From Flavobacterium sp. UMI-01 (GTDB taxonomy: Bacteria > Bacteroidota > Bacteroidia > Flavobacteriales > Flavobacteriaceae), in assembly GCF_019656315.1 (NCBI RefSeq), contig NZ_BPLU01000010.1, positions 1 to 51,545 of the forward strand: DNA of 51,545 nt. Direction: 5' to 3'. Both the position numbers and the translations under genes were made by a program. The notes under the pieces were generated by a model. It made no database searches and was not told the origin of the DNA. It saw only the letters and a list, made by a program, of their open reading frames with translations. Shown in pieces: positions 36,059 to 43,778 of the stretch (position 1 is its first letter; every line of letters begins with the position of its first letter).

Positions 36059-36844
36059 TTAATAAAACATTTCTTTTACAATGATATAAATGCCCATAAC
36101 GAATACAAACCATCCAAAGAGCGGTTTGAGTTTATTTCCGTCTATTCTTTTTGAAAATTGAATGCCTATTAACATTCCTATAAATGCCATTCCGGAGATG
36201 GTAAACAGTAATGTATAATCGATGGGAGTTCCAATATATAAGTCGCCCAAAAATCCAATGGCAGAGTTGATGAAAATAATCAATAATGATGTGCCTACAG
36301 CTTGTTTCATTGGTAAATTAGCAAAGAATAGTAAGGCTGGGATAATCAAAAAGCCTCCACCTGCGCCTAAAAATCCAGTGACTATTCCAACAAGAAAACC
36401 AATAAATCCTAGTTGGATAAAATTGGTTTTGGGATATTTTACTATTGTTTTTTTATCCAAAATCATGGAAAGGGATGCAGTTATCATTAGAATGGAGAAT
36501 ACTAACATGATAAGTAAGTCTTTTGAAACAGCATAAGAGGCTATTGTAAAAAGAGTAGATGCTATGTGAGGGAAAATCACTTCTCGGATAATTAAAATCG
36601 ACACTATTGAAGGTACGGCAAAGTACAATGCCGTTTTTATATTTAGGTTACCAAGTTTGAAATGACTATAGCCACCAAACAGAGCTGTACTACCTACAAT
36701 AAATAACGAATAGCTTGTAGCGAGTTCAGGGTCAACTTTGAATAAATATACTAATATGGGTATGGTCAAGATGGAGCCTCCACCGCCAATTAAACCCAAA
36801 GAAAGTCCTATAATAATTGAAGCAAAATAACCTAAATATTCCAT
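36059..36844 (-). CDS. TauE/SafE-family sulfite or sulfur-anion exporter
   Basis: Integral membrane permease of 261 aa with about eight helices. The two family repeats show GLIGGGGSILTIPILVYLF near the start and GFLGAGGGFLIIPALLFFANLPMKQAVGTSLLII in the second half. Members export sulfite, sulfoacetate or thiosulfate-like anions; here export of the persulfide dioxygenase product sulfite would make sense. The TTG at 36862 is in the -7 element, so MEYLGYF at 36844 is the start. The promoter carries the same Crp/Fnr-type site as the persulfide dioxygenase operon. Confidence 0.88.
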   Translation of the reverse strand: MEYLGYFASIIIGLSLGLIGGGGSILTIPILVYLFKVDPELATSYSLFIVGSTALFGGYSHFKLGNLNIKTALYFAVPSIVSILIIREVIFPHIASTLFTIASYAVSKDLLIMLVFSILMITASLSMILDKKTIVKYPKTNFIQLGFIGFLVGIVTGFLGAGGGFLIIPALLFFANLPMKQAVGTSLLIIFINSAIGFLGDLYIGTPIDYTLLFTISGMAFIGMLIGIQFSKRIDGNKLKPLFGWFVFVMGIYIIVKEMFY

Positions 36845-36859
36845 TTTGTAATTTTTATA

Positions 36860-36867
36860 CAAAGGTG
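36860..36867 (-). promoter_or_regulatory. -7 element of the TauE gene
   Basis: Minus-strand CACCTTTG, one change from TAnnTTTG and the same as TACCTTTG of the persulfide dioxygenase promoter in seven of eight bases. No -33 TTG. Confidence 0.55.
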
Positions 36868-36889
36868 GAAGTTTCTGTAGCGTTACACA

Positions 36890-36903
36890 GTAACATTTAT
36901 CAC
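36890..36903. promoter_or_regulatory. Putative Crp/Fnr-type site of the TauE gene
   Basis: On the minus strand GTGAT-AAAT-GTTAC. It lies 22 nt from the -7 element, the same distance as the site at 33344-33357, so near -41.5. Confidence 0.62.
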
Positions 36904-36910
36904 AGACTTA

Positions 36911-37112
36911 AACCCAAATTACGCAGTACACCTCGTATGGAAGCGAAATTTTGAATAAATTCAGGTGCTCACGGAGATTTTTTGAAGAAGGAATAGTAAA
37001 CTATTTGCTTCGCCAGTTCGAGCAAAGCTCTCAGGTCAATGATAAAAAATTGAGTAAGTGCCTGAATTTGAAGAAAAATAAAGTTGAGTAGATTTCTACT
37101 GTCATTTGGGTT
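36911..37112. repeat. Possible miniature inverted-repeat element
   Basis: A 202-bp stretch between two genes has related ends in opposite orientation: AACCCAAATTACGCAGTA on the left and, as reverse complement of the right end, AACCCAAATGACAGTA. TTAA occurs at both borders. No coding frame inside. Could be a remnant or non-autonomous transposon, or chance. Confidence 0.35.
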
Positions 37113-37115
37113 AAA

Positions 37116-37745
37116 TTATAAATCAATTAATTCAATGTTGTTGCGGTGTAATTTGACTAATCCCCGTTGTTCCATCTTTTTTAGCAAGCGAGAAATTACC
37201 TCTCGTGAGGTATTGAGTTCGTTACCTATTTCTTGATGGGATAATTTAAGTACGTTGCATCCACAAGCATCACGGTGTCGTTTAAGGTAAAATTCCAAGC
37301 GTTCATCCATAGCTCGAAAAGCAATGCTATCTACTACTTCAAGAACTTCTTCAAAACGACTTCGATAAGTTTCGATGACAAATTCGTACCAAGTACGATG
37401 TTGCATCATCCATTGGTCCATTAGCGATAGCGGAATCATCATCAGTTCAGCATCCTCGACTACTTTGGCCATGATTTGGCTTTTTTCATTTTTGGTTGCA
37501 CAAATCATAGAAATGGCACAAGCCTGTCCTGGTTGTAGGTAGTACATGAAAAATTCACCGCCATTTTCTCCTTCTCTAAATACTTTTACTCTGCCTTTGG
37601 TAATCAATACGGTGTTTTTAATGTATTGTCCTGTTCTCATAATGATTTCACCAGCTGGGACTTCCTTGAAAGTAGCATTTTGTTCTACTGCTTGAATCAG
37701 TTCAGAAGAAAAAGTGGAAAAAATGTTTTTGATTGTGTCAGACAT
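37116..37745 (-). CDS. Crp/Fnr-family transcriptional regulator
   Basis: Regulator of 209 aa with an N-terminal cyclic-nucleotide-binding-like barrel (about 20-115), a dimer helix (about 118-145) and a C-terminal winged helix (168-192: SHQEIGNELNTSREVISRLLKKME). It lacks an Fnr-type N-terminal cysteine cluster; its cysteines are C76, C82, C161 and C163 (ACGCN before the HTH). The signal is unknown; the neighbours make persulfide, redox or oxygen sensing plausible. It has its own promoter at 37765-37793 without the palindrome found at the neighbouring promoters. Confidence 0.9.
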   Translation of the reverse strand: MSDTIKNIFSTFSSELIQAVEQNATFKEVPAGEIIMRTGQYIKNTVLITKGRVKVFREGENGGEFFMYYLQPGQACAISMICATKNEKSQIMAKVVEDAELMMIPLSLMDQWMMQHRTWYEFVIETYRSRFEEVLEVVDSIAFRAMDERLEFYLKRHRDACGCNVLKLSHQEIGNELNTSREVISRLLKKMEQRGLVKLHRNNIELIDL

Positions 37746-37764
37746 AACTTAAATAGGATTTATT

Positions 37765-37793
37765 CAAATATACTACCTTTTTTGAGAAAGCAA
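37765..37793 (-). promoter_or_regulatory. Promoter of the Crp/Fnr gene
   Basis: Minus-strand TTG (37791-37793), 18-nt spacer, TATATTTG (37765-37772). Confidence 0.7.
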
Positions 37794-37857
37794 GTGGATA
37801 GCACAACATTCAATACTAATTAGTAGTGGTGAATCAGATGTGATTTTAAAAAGATTT

Positions 37858-37950
37858 ATGTTGAAGTTTTTTCTTATATTTCTAGCTCTCTTTTTATTTT
37901 CTTATATAGCTGTAATACAATTGGTTAGAATTACTAATACGTTTTCGTGA
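37858..37950 (+). CDS. Possible 30-residue membrane peptide
   Basis: An ATG frame encodes 30 residues, hydrophobic from about residue 4 to 22 (FFLIFLALFLFSYIAVI), with one lysine before and one arginine after it. It lies between the Crp/Fnr gene and the rhodanese gene. I see no promoter or homologue, so this may be chance in AT-rich DNA. Confidence 0.2.
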   Translation: MLKFFLIFLALFLFSYIAVIQLVRITNTFS

Positions 37951-37996
37951 CAAAGAATAATTCAAAATTTATGTTTTATAATTAATAAAAACCTTG

Positions 37997-38004
37997 TATT
38001 TTTG
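37997..38004 (+). promoter_or_regulatory. -7 element of the single-domain rhodanese gene
   Basis: TATTTTTG, 18 nt before the ATG; no TTG at the normal -33 distance and no Crp/Fnr-type palindrome. Confidence 0.5.
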
Positions 38005-38022
38005 ATAAAAAAATAACGAATT

Positions 38023-38328
38023 ATGAATTTATCACAAGAAGAATGGGTTGCTCAGTTAGAAGCAGACGAGAATGTTGTAATTCTAGATGTAAGAACAGAG
38101 AGCGAAGTTAATGAGGGTATGATTCCAAACGCCATTAACATAGATATACATAAAGGACAAGAATTTATTTCAGAAATTGATGCTTTGGACAGAAACAAAA
38201 AATACTATGTGTATTGCCGTTCTGGAGCAAGAAGTGCTAAAGCATGCGAAATAATGAATGAACTAGGATTCGAACACACTTATAACCTATTGGGCGGTAT
38301 GCTGGAATGGGAAGGTGAAGTAGAATAA
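38023..38328 (+). CDS. Single-domain rhodanese
   Basis: Sulfurtransferase-like protein of 101 aa with LDVRTESEVNEGMIPNAINI and the catalytic loop C65-R-S-G-A-R. It transfers sulfane sulfur, for example from thiosulfate or persulfides. No signal peptide, so cytoplasmic. It lies close to the Crp/Fnr, TauE and persulfide dioxygenase genes and ends with its own terminator. Confidence 0.93.
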   Translation: MNLSQEEWVAQLEADENVVILDVRTESEVNEGMIPNAINIDIHKGQEFISEIDALDRNKKYYVYCRSGARSAKACEIMNELGFEHTYNLLGGMLEWEGEVE

Positions 38329-38336
38329 CACTAAAG

Positions 38337-38363
38337 AAAAGAGGGTAAAAACCTCTTTTTTTC
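38337..38363 (+). terminator. Terminator of the rhodanese gene
   Basis: AAAAGAGG (38337-38344), 7-nt loop, CCTCTTTT (38352-38359), T-run. Confidence 0.75.
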
Positions 38364-38404
38364 ATTTTAAAAAACAATAATCAAACCAATACTACAAAAA
38401 AAAC

Positions 38405-39985
38405 ATGAATTCAATTCCACAAGAGTACCAAATTAAGGAGGTCTTACATCAAGACACTTACTTAATCGATGGAGAATTAAAAAAATGGACAGGGGAAACT
38501 ACGCCCGTGTATTCCACTATTTCTTCAACCGAAAATTATGCGCCTACATTATTAGGTTCAATCCCTTTTATGGGGGAAAAAGAAGCTTTAGATGCTGTAC
38601 ATTCAGCTTCAGCTGCATTTGACAATGGACAAGGATTATGGCCTACTATGAAAGTAGTAGATCGTATCAAGTGTATGGAGAATTTTGTGCAACAAATGAA
38701 AGAAACCCGTGCTGAGGTTGTGAAATTCTTAATGTGGGAAATAGGAAAATCGTTAGGAGATTCTGAAAAAGAATTTGACAGAACAGTTGAGTACATCTAT
38801 GATACCATTGAGAGTTATAAGGAACTCAATGCTCGTAGTGCTCATTTTTCAAAAGTACAAGGAGTAAATGCAATGGTAAGGAGAAGTCCGTTAGGTGTTG
38901 TATTGTGTTTAGGTCCATATAATTATCCTTTGAATGAAACTTTTTCGTTGTTGATTCCAGCGATTATTATGGGGAATCCTGTTATTTTCAAACCTGCAAA
39001 GCATGGTGTGTTATTAATTTCGCCAATGTTAGAAGCGTTCAGAAGTAGCTTTCCTAAAGGCGTTATTAATATTCTTTACGGTAGAGGTAGAGAAGTGGCT
39101 GCTCCAGTTATGCAATCAGGAAAAGTGGATATTTTGGCCTTGATTGGAAATAGTAAATCTGCAATTGCATTACAAGACCAACACCCTAATAAAAACCGTT
39201 TGCGATTAGTATTAGGATTGGAAGCTAAAAATCCAGCAATTATTTTACCAGAAGCCGATTTGGATTTGGCTATTAATGAATGTATCACGGGAACCTTATC
39301 ATTCAACGGCCAGCGTTGTACTGCATTGAAAGTATTATATGTACATGAATCAATTGCAGCTGAATTCAACAAACGTTTTTCTGAAAAAGTAGATAATCTC
39401 ATTTTTGGAAATCCTTGGGAGAAAGGAGTGTCCTTAACTCCACTACCAGAAAAAGAAAAACCAGCATATATCCAAGGGTTAATTGATGATGCTTTAGCCA
39501 AAGGAGCTAAAATTATTAATGCTAAAGGAGGACAGCATTCAGAGAATTATATTTATCCTGCAGTTTTATATCCTGTTAATAAAGAAATGAGAGTGTATAA
39601 AGAAGAGCAATTTGGTCCTGTTGTGCCAATTTTGACATTCAAAGACATTCAAGAGCCTCTTCAGGATATGGCAGAGTCTAATTATGGTCAGCAAGTGAGT
39701 TTGTTTGGGCAAAATGTTAAGACAATTGCACCACTAATTGATTCATTAGTGAATTTAGTGAGTAGAGTAAATTTAAATTCTTCATGTCAGAGAGGGCCTG
39801 ATGTTTTTCCATTTACTGGTCGTAAAGACTCAGCAGTTGGTACATTGAGTATTCACGATGCGTTACGTTCGTTTTCAATTAGAACTTTTGTTGCGTCAAA
39901 AGACAATGAGTATAACAATGCCATTTTGCAAGAATTGTTGAATAGTAAAGAATCTAACTTCATTAATACGGATTACATTTTATAA
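38405..39985 (+). CDS. gapN: NADP-dependent glyceraldehyde-3-phosphate dehydrogenase (GapN-type aldehyde dehydrogenase)
   Basis: ALDH-superfamily enzyme of 526 aa that probably oxidises glyceraldehyde 3-phosphate to 3-phosphoglycerate without phosphate, yielding NADPH. Catalytic residues are N173 (GPYNYPLNE), K196 (FKPAKHG), E273 (LGLEAKNPA) and C305 ([10 protein letters not shown]). The sequence fits the GapN-like branch, with the [23 protein letters not shown] segment near the C-terminus. Substrate assignment is from family resemblance. It is a single-gene unit between two terminators. Confidence 0.88.
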   Translation: MNSIPQEYQIKEVLHQDTYLIDGELKKWTGETTPVYSTISSTENYAPTLLGSIPFMGEKEALDAVHSASAAFDNGQGLWPTMKVVDRIKCMENFVQQMKETRAEVVKFLMWEIGKSLGDSEKEFDRTVEYIYDTIESYKELNARSAHFSKVQGVNAMVRRSPLGVVLCLGPYNYPLNETFSLLIPAIIMGNPVIFKPAKHGVLLISPMLEAFRSSFPKGVINILYGRGREVAAPVMQSGKVDILALIGNSKSAIALQDQHPNKNRLRLVLGLEAKNPAIILPEADLDLAINECITGTLSFNGQRCTALKVLYVHESIAAEFNKRFSEKVDNLIFGNPWEKGVSLTPLPEKEKPAYIQGLIDDALAKGAKIINAKGGQHSENYIYPAVLYPVNKEMRVYKEEQFGPVVPILTFKDIQEPLQDMAESNYGQQVSLFGQNVKTIAPLIDSLVNLVSRVNLNSSCQRGPDVFPFTGRKDSAVGTLSIHDALRSFSIRTFVASKDNEYNNAILQELLNSKESNFINTDYIL

Positions 39986-40012
39986 AGACGTAAGTTCTAG
40001 TAAAAATAGAAG

Positions 40013-40043
40013 GCCTTCTTAAATTTTTAAGAAGGCTTTTTTT
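40013..40043 (+). terminator. Terminator of gapN
   Basis: GCCTTCTTAAA (40013-40023), 2-nt loop, TTTAAGAAGGC (40026-40036), seven T. Confidence 0.88.
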
Positions 40044-40114
40044 GTTATAAGAAGGAGTAGATGAGATACTTTATTGGCGTCTAATTCTTAAACTGTAATA
40101 GCTATTTTTTTCAA

Positions 40115-40126
40115 CTGGTTTACCAG
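40115..40126. promoter_or_regulatory. CTGGTTTACCAG site, susC upstream copy 1
   Basis: Interrupted palindrome CTGGT-TT-ACCAG followed by ATTGG. With flanks it agrees with copy 2 at 19 of 23 positions (40114-40136 against 40387-40409). The TGGTnnACCA shape resembles GntR or LacI-family operators. Confidence 0.5.
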
Positions 40127-40387
40127 ATTGGCTGTTTTTAGCTTTTTATTTGGATAGCTGTGTTTTTTTAGTAAGTAAATTCTTTTTTTTTAAGTATTTT
40201 CCGTGAAAATTGAGTTAAATTTTAAGGGTTGTTTCTTGATTTTTTATTGTTAAAATTGGTTTTTTGTTACTAATATTTTAATTTTTTTAATTAAAAATAA
40301 TGTTTTGTGTTTTTATTTTCATTTTTCATTTTTTTGTACACTTTCTTTTTTTTATTGGTTAAAAAAAAATTAAGTTTGTTTTGTTGA

Positions 40388-40399
40388 TTGGTTAACCAA
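40388..40399. promoter_or_regulatory. TTGGTTAACCAA site, susC upstream copy 2
   Basis: Perfect 12-nt palindrome followed by ATTGG, near -55 of the predicted susC start point. Confidence 0.5.
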
Positions 40400-40534
40400 A
40401 TTGGTTGTTTAATTTTTTAAATAAGAAAGCGATAATTTATTTTTGAGTGTTTCAATCGATATAGTATTAAAAGGGAAAGACTTTTTCAACTTTCAAATTC
40501 AAAAAAACAAATTAATTAACAAACGGATTAAATT

Positions 40535-43500
40535 ATGAAAAGAAGTATTTTAATGTTTCTCTTAGTTTTCTCATCGATTATCAATGCACAAACTGACAAG
40601 ATTAAGGTGTCAGGAAAAGTACTTGATAATACCGGTCAGACAATACCTAATGCTACTGTTACTGTAGATGGTAATAGTGTGATTACTGATTTTGATGGGA
40701 AATATGTGATTTTAGCAAATAGTGCTAAATCAGTCCTAAAATTTTCTTACTTAGGGTTTGAAACTAAAAGTGTTGTAGTAGGAAAGAACACAACAATAAA
40801 CGTAACCTTAGCGGAAGCAAATAATCAATTAAATGAAATTGTTGTAGTAGGTTATGGTACCCAAAAGCGATCAAGCGTCACTGGGTCAGTAGCTAAAGTT
40901 AAGAGTGAAAAAATTGAAACAGCACCAGTATCGAGATTAGATAATGCTTTACAAGGTAAAATTGCTGGAGTTAGAATTCAAAATATTTCCTCAGAAGCCG
41001 GTGCTGATACACAAGTAAATATTAGAGGTGTGAGTTCTATTGGTTCAGGAACAGGTCCTTTATTAGTAGTGGATGGACAACCAATGCCTGATGGATTTGG
41101 AGCATTGAATAATGCGGATGTAGAGTCTGTTGAGGTATTAAAAGATGCTGCATCGGCTGCTATTTATGGTTCTCGAGGTGCAAATGGTGTAATCTTGGTG
41201 ACGACTAAAAGCGGTAAAGAAGGAAAAACAAAATTTACTTTCAGAAATACTTCAGGAGTTAAGCAAGCTTATGAAACCTATGATATCATGACCTCTCAAG
41301 CTTATGTTGAGAGATTGTATGCTGAACAAGCATTAAGAGTAGCTGATCCATTATGGACATCAGCTTATGGGTCAACATTATCTTCATTAAGTAAATGGCA
41401 AGCGCAGTATTCTATTGAAAAAGATTTATTAGGAGGAAATGCAACGGATTATCAAGATGAAGCTTTAAGAACGGCTTATTATCAAGATGTGCAATTTAAT
41501 GTGTCTGGGGGTAGTAAAAAAAGTAAGTTTTTTATTTCTACAGGTTATCAATATGACCAAGGATTAATGTTAAAGAGTGAATTCCAAAAGTTAAACTTTA
41601 GAGTGAAATATGACGCCGCTTTGACAGATAAAATTAAATTAAACATTAACTTAAATCCTTCGAATACAAAAACAGAGAGACCAGCTGTTAATTTTATTGA
41701 TTTCACAAGATTTCCTAGTTTCCTTCCAGTATATCATACTCAAGCAACAGCAAATTTCATTAATGGACAACAACCAAGTAGAAATATTAAAGTTGGTGAT
41801 TTTGCAGAAGATGATGACTTTGCTAATCTAGTTTATAGTGGTATTGATCCAAACGGAGTAGCTTATACAACAGCTGCTAATGCAATTCCATTTACAACAT
41901 CCAATACGAACCCAATGCGTGCATTATTAATGCAAGATGATAATAATAATCAATTTCGTTTTCAAGGAAGTGTAGGTTTAAGTTTTGAAATCGCAAAAGG
42001 ATTAGATTTAAGAACTACCCAAAATATATATTATAAAAATTCAGAAAGATTACAATCTGGAGCAGCTAATGCTTCAAGATTTGGTAATCCAAATTATGCA
42101 ACTTATACTACTACTAATTATTTTGACTTTTTGACTGAAAATACTTTGAATTATAAAAAGTCAATTGGAAATCATGATTTTACAGGTTTAGCTGGTTTTA
42201 CGTTGCAATCAACTAGAGAAAAATTCTTAGTGACAGCGGGAACAAATTTCCCTAGTGATTTTGTCCAAAATTTAAATTTTGCTACTACGATTGCTCAACC
42301 AATTCAGTCTGATATTACTACGGGTTTAATTTCTGTTTTAGGTAGGGTTAATTACGCCTATAAGGATAAATATTTAGTAATGGCGAGTTATAGAACTGAT
42401 GGTAGTTCAAAATTTGCTGATGGAAATAAATGGGGAGGATTTCCAGCGGTTTCATTAGGTTGGGTACTTTCAAAAGAAAACTTCTTAAATAATGTTGAAG
42501 CAATTAATAGATTAGCTTTTAGAGCAAGTTATGGTGCTACTGGAAATAACAATATTAGTCCTTTTTTATATGAAAACACTTTTAATAGTGCCAATTATTT
42601 GAGTGGTTCAGGAACAGGAAATGTTCAAGGTGGATTAGCTAATACAAACCTGGTTAACTTTAATAAAGACATCACTTGGGAAAGAACTTTTCAAACGAAT
42701 TTAGGGTTGGATTTGTCTATGTTTAGAAATAGAATCAGTATGAGTGTTGATGTATATAATTCTGAAACAGAAAAGTTATTATTAAATCAAGCAAGTATGT
42801 TAATCACAGGTTCTAGTTCTACTATTGTTAACGCTGGAAGTCTAAATAATAAAGGTATAGAATTAGAATTATCAACAGTAAACATCAAAACAAAAGATTT
42901 TAGCTGGAGTACTGATTTTAATATTTCACATGTTAAAAATAAGATTAAAAATTTAGGTTCTAATTCACAAATAATTTCATCTACGATTGATGGTAGAAAC
43001 GGTTTAAATAATTATGCAATTATAGGTCAGCCATTAGTAAGTTATTATGGTTATAAAACAGACGGTGTTTGGATTAGTCAAGAGCAAATAGCAGCTTCAG
43101 GATATACAACTACTTTAACAAATGGTTTGAAAGAAGGTGGTTTGAAAATTGTGGATATAAATGGTGACAAGAAAATCGATACTAATGATAGAACAATTTT
43201 AGGTAATCCGTATCCAGATTTTACTTGGGGATTAACAAATAAATTGAATTATAAAAACTTTGATTTAAATTTTACATTACAGGGAGTTAAAGGGGGACAA
43301 TTAATTAATGGTGATGTTAACTACAATGAAGCGAAAGAAAGAAATTTAAATTACATGGCCAATAGATGGGTTAGTCCAAGTAATCCAGGGGATGGTAAAA
43401 CGCCTTATACCACTAACGGTTTTAACTGGTTATTTACTGATAATGCGATTGAAGATGCTACTTATATGACTTTGAGAGAAGTTTCATTAGGTTATAATTT

Positions 43501-43708
43501 AGGAAAAGAGACATTAAATAAGTTAGGTTTAGCTAATTTTAGATTCTTTTTATCTGGTCAAAATTTATTCTTTTTGGCAAATAAAAGTTATAGAGGTATA
43601 AATATTGAAGCAAGAACTTCACAATCTGATGCGCTACATGATGGATATCAGAGAGGTGCTTATCCAATTCAAAGAACAATTCTTGCAGGAATTGAAGTAG
43701 GATTATAA
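40535..43708 (+). CDS. susC: SusC/RagA-family TonB-dependent outer-membrane transporter
   Basis: Outer-membrane uptake channel of 1057 aa for oligosaccharides or similar large nutrients. Signal peptide 1-19 (SIINAQ), a carboxypeptidase-D-like beta domain (about 22-100: KVSGKVLDNTGQTIPNATV), a TonB-box-like LNEIVVVGYGTQKRSS, the plug (about 115-230: ALQGKIAGVRI, IRGVSSIGSGTGPLLVVDGQP, KDAASAAIYGSRGANGVILVTTK) and a 22-strand-type barrel to the C-terminus. It pairs with the SusD gene 70 bp downstream. No glycosidase, sulfatase or sensor gene is near, so the substrate is unknown. Confidence 0.95.
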   Translation: MKRSILMFLLVFSSIINAQTDKIKVSGKVLDNTGQTIPNATVTVDGNSVITDFDGKYVILANSAKSVLKFSYLGFETKSVVVGKNTTINVTLAEANNQLNEIVVVGYGTQKRSSVTGSVAKVKSEKIETAPVSRLDNALQGKIAGVRIQNISSEAGADTQVNIRGVSSIGSGTGPLLVVDGQPMPDGFGALNNADVESVEVLKDAASAAIYGSRGANGVILVTTKSGKEGKTKFTFRNTSGVKQAYETYDIMTSQAYVERLYAEQALRVADPLWTSAYGSTLSSLSKWQAQYSIEKDLLGGNATDYQDEALRTAYYQDVQFNVSGGSKKSKFFISTGYQYDQGLMLKSEFQKLNFRVKYDAALTDKIKLNINLNPSNTKTERPAVNFIDFTRFPSFLPVYHTQATANFINGQQPSRNIKVGDFAEDDDFANLVYSGIDPNGVAYTTAANAIPFTTSNTNPMRALLMQDDNNNQFRFQGSVGLSFEIAKGLDLRTTQNIYYKNSERLQSGAANASRFGNPNYATYTTTNYFDFLTENTLNYKKSIGNHDFTGLAGFTLQSTREKFLVTAGTNFPSDFVQNLNFATTIAQPIQSDITTGLISVLGRVNYAYKDKYLVMASYRTDGSSKFADGNKWGGFPAVSLGWVLSKENFLNNVEAINRLAFRASYGATGNNNISPFLYENTFNSANYLSGSGTGNVQGGLANTNLVNFNKDITWERTFQTNLGLDLSMFRNRISMSVDVYNSETEKLLLNQASMLITGSSSTIVNAGSLNNKGIELELSTVNIKTKDFSWSTDFNISHVKNKIKNLGSNSQIISSTIDGRNGLNNYAIIGQPLVSYYGYKTDGVWISQEQIAASGYTTTLTNGLKEGGLKIVDINGDKKIDTNDRTILGNPYPDFTWGLTNKLNYKNFDLNFTLQGVKGGQLINGDVNYNEAKERNLNYMANRWVSPSNPGDGKTPYTTNGFNWLFTDNAIEDATYMTLREVSLGYNLGKETLNKLGLANFRFFLSGQNLFFLANKSYRGINIEARTSQSDALHDGYQRGAYPIQRTILAGIEVGL

Positions 43709-43778
43709 TAAATAAGATTTACATAAATCTAAAATAAAATAGGTTTTGTGAAATTAAAAAATTTTAAAAAACATAAAT

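Larger units (their letters stand above)
40044..40534 (+). promoter_or_regulatory. Long AT-rich upstream region of susC
   Basis: Nearly 500 bp without a gene. It holds two related palindromic sites (40115-40126 and 40388-40399) and a -7 element TATTTTTG at 40438-40445, about 90 nt before the susC ATG. The downstream palindrome is centred near -55 from the predicted start point, a place used by activators. The rest is T-rich with no other structure noticed. Confidence 0.5.

Noticed and set aside
36882..36894. GTTAC-ACA-GTAAC palindrome overlapping the TauE promoter
   Set aside because: It competes with GTGAT-AAAT-GTTAC as the regulator site, but only the latter has the same half-site spacing and promoter distance as the site at 33344-33357.
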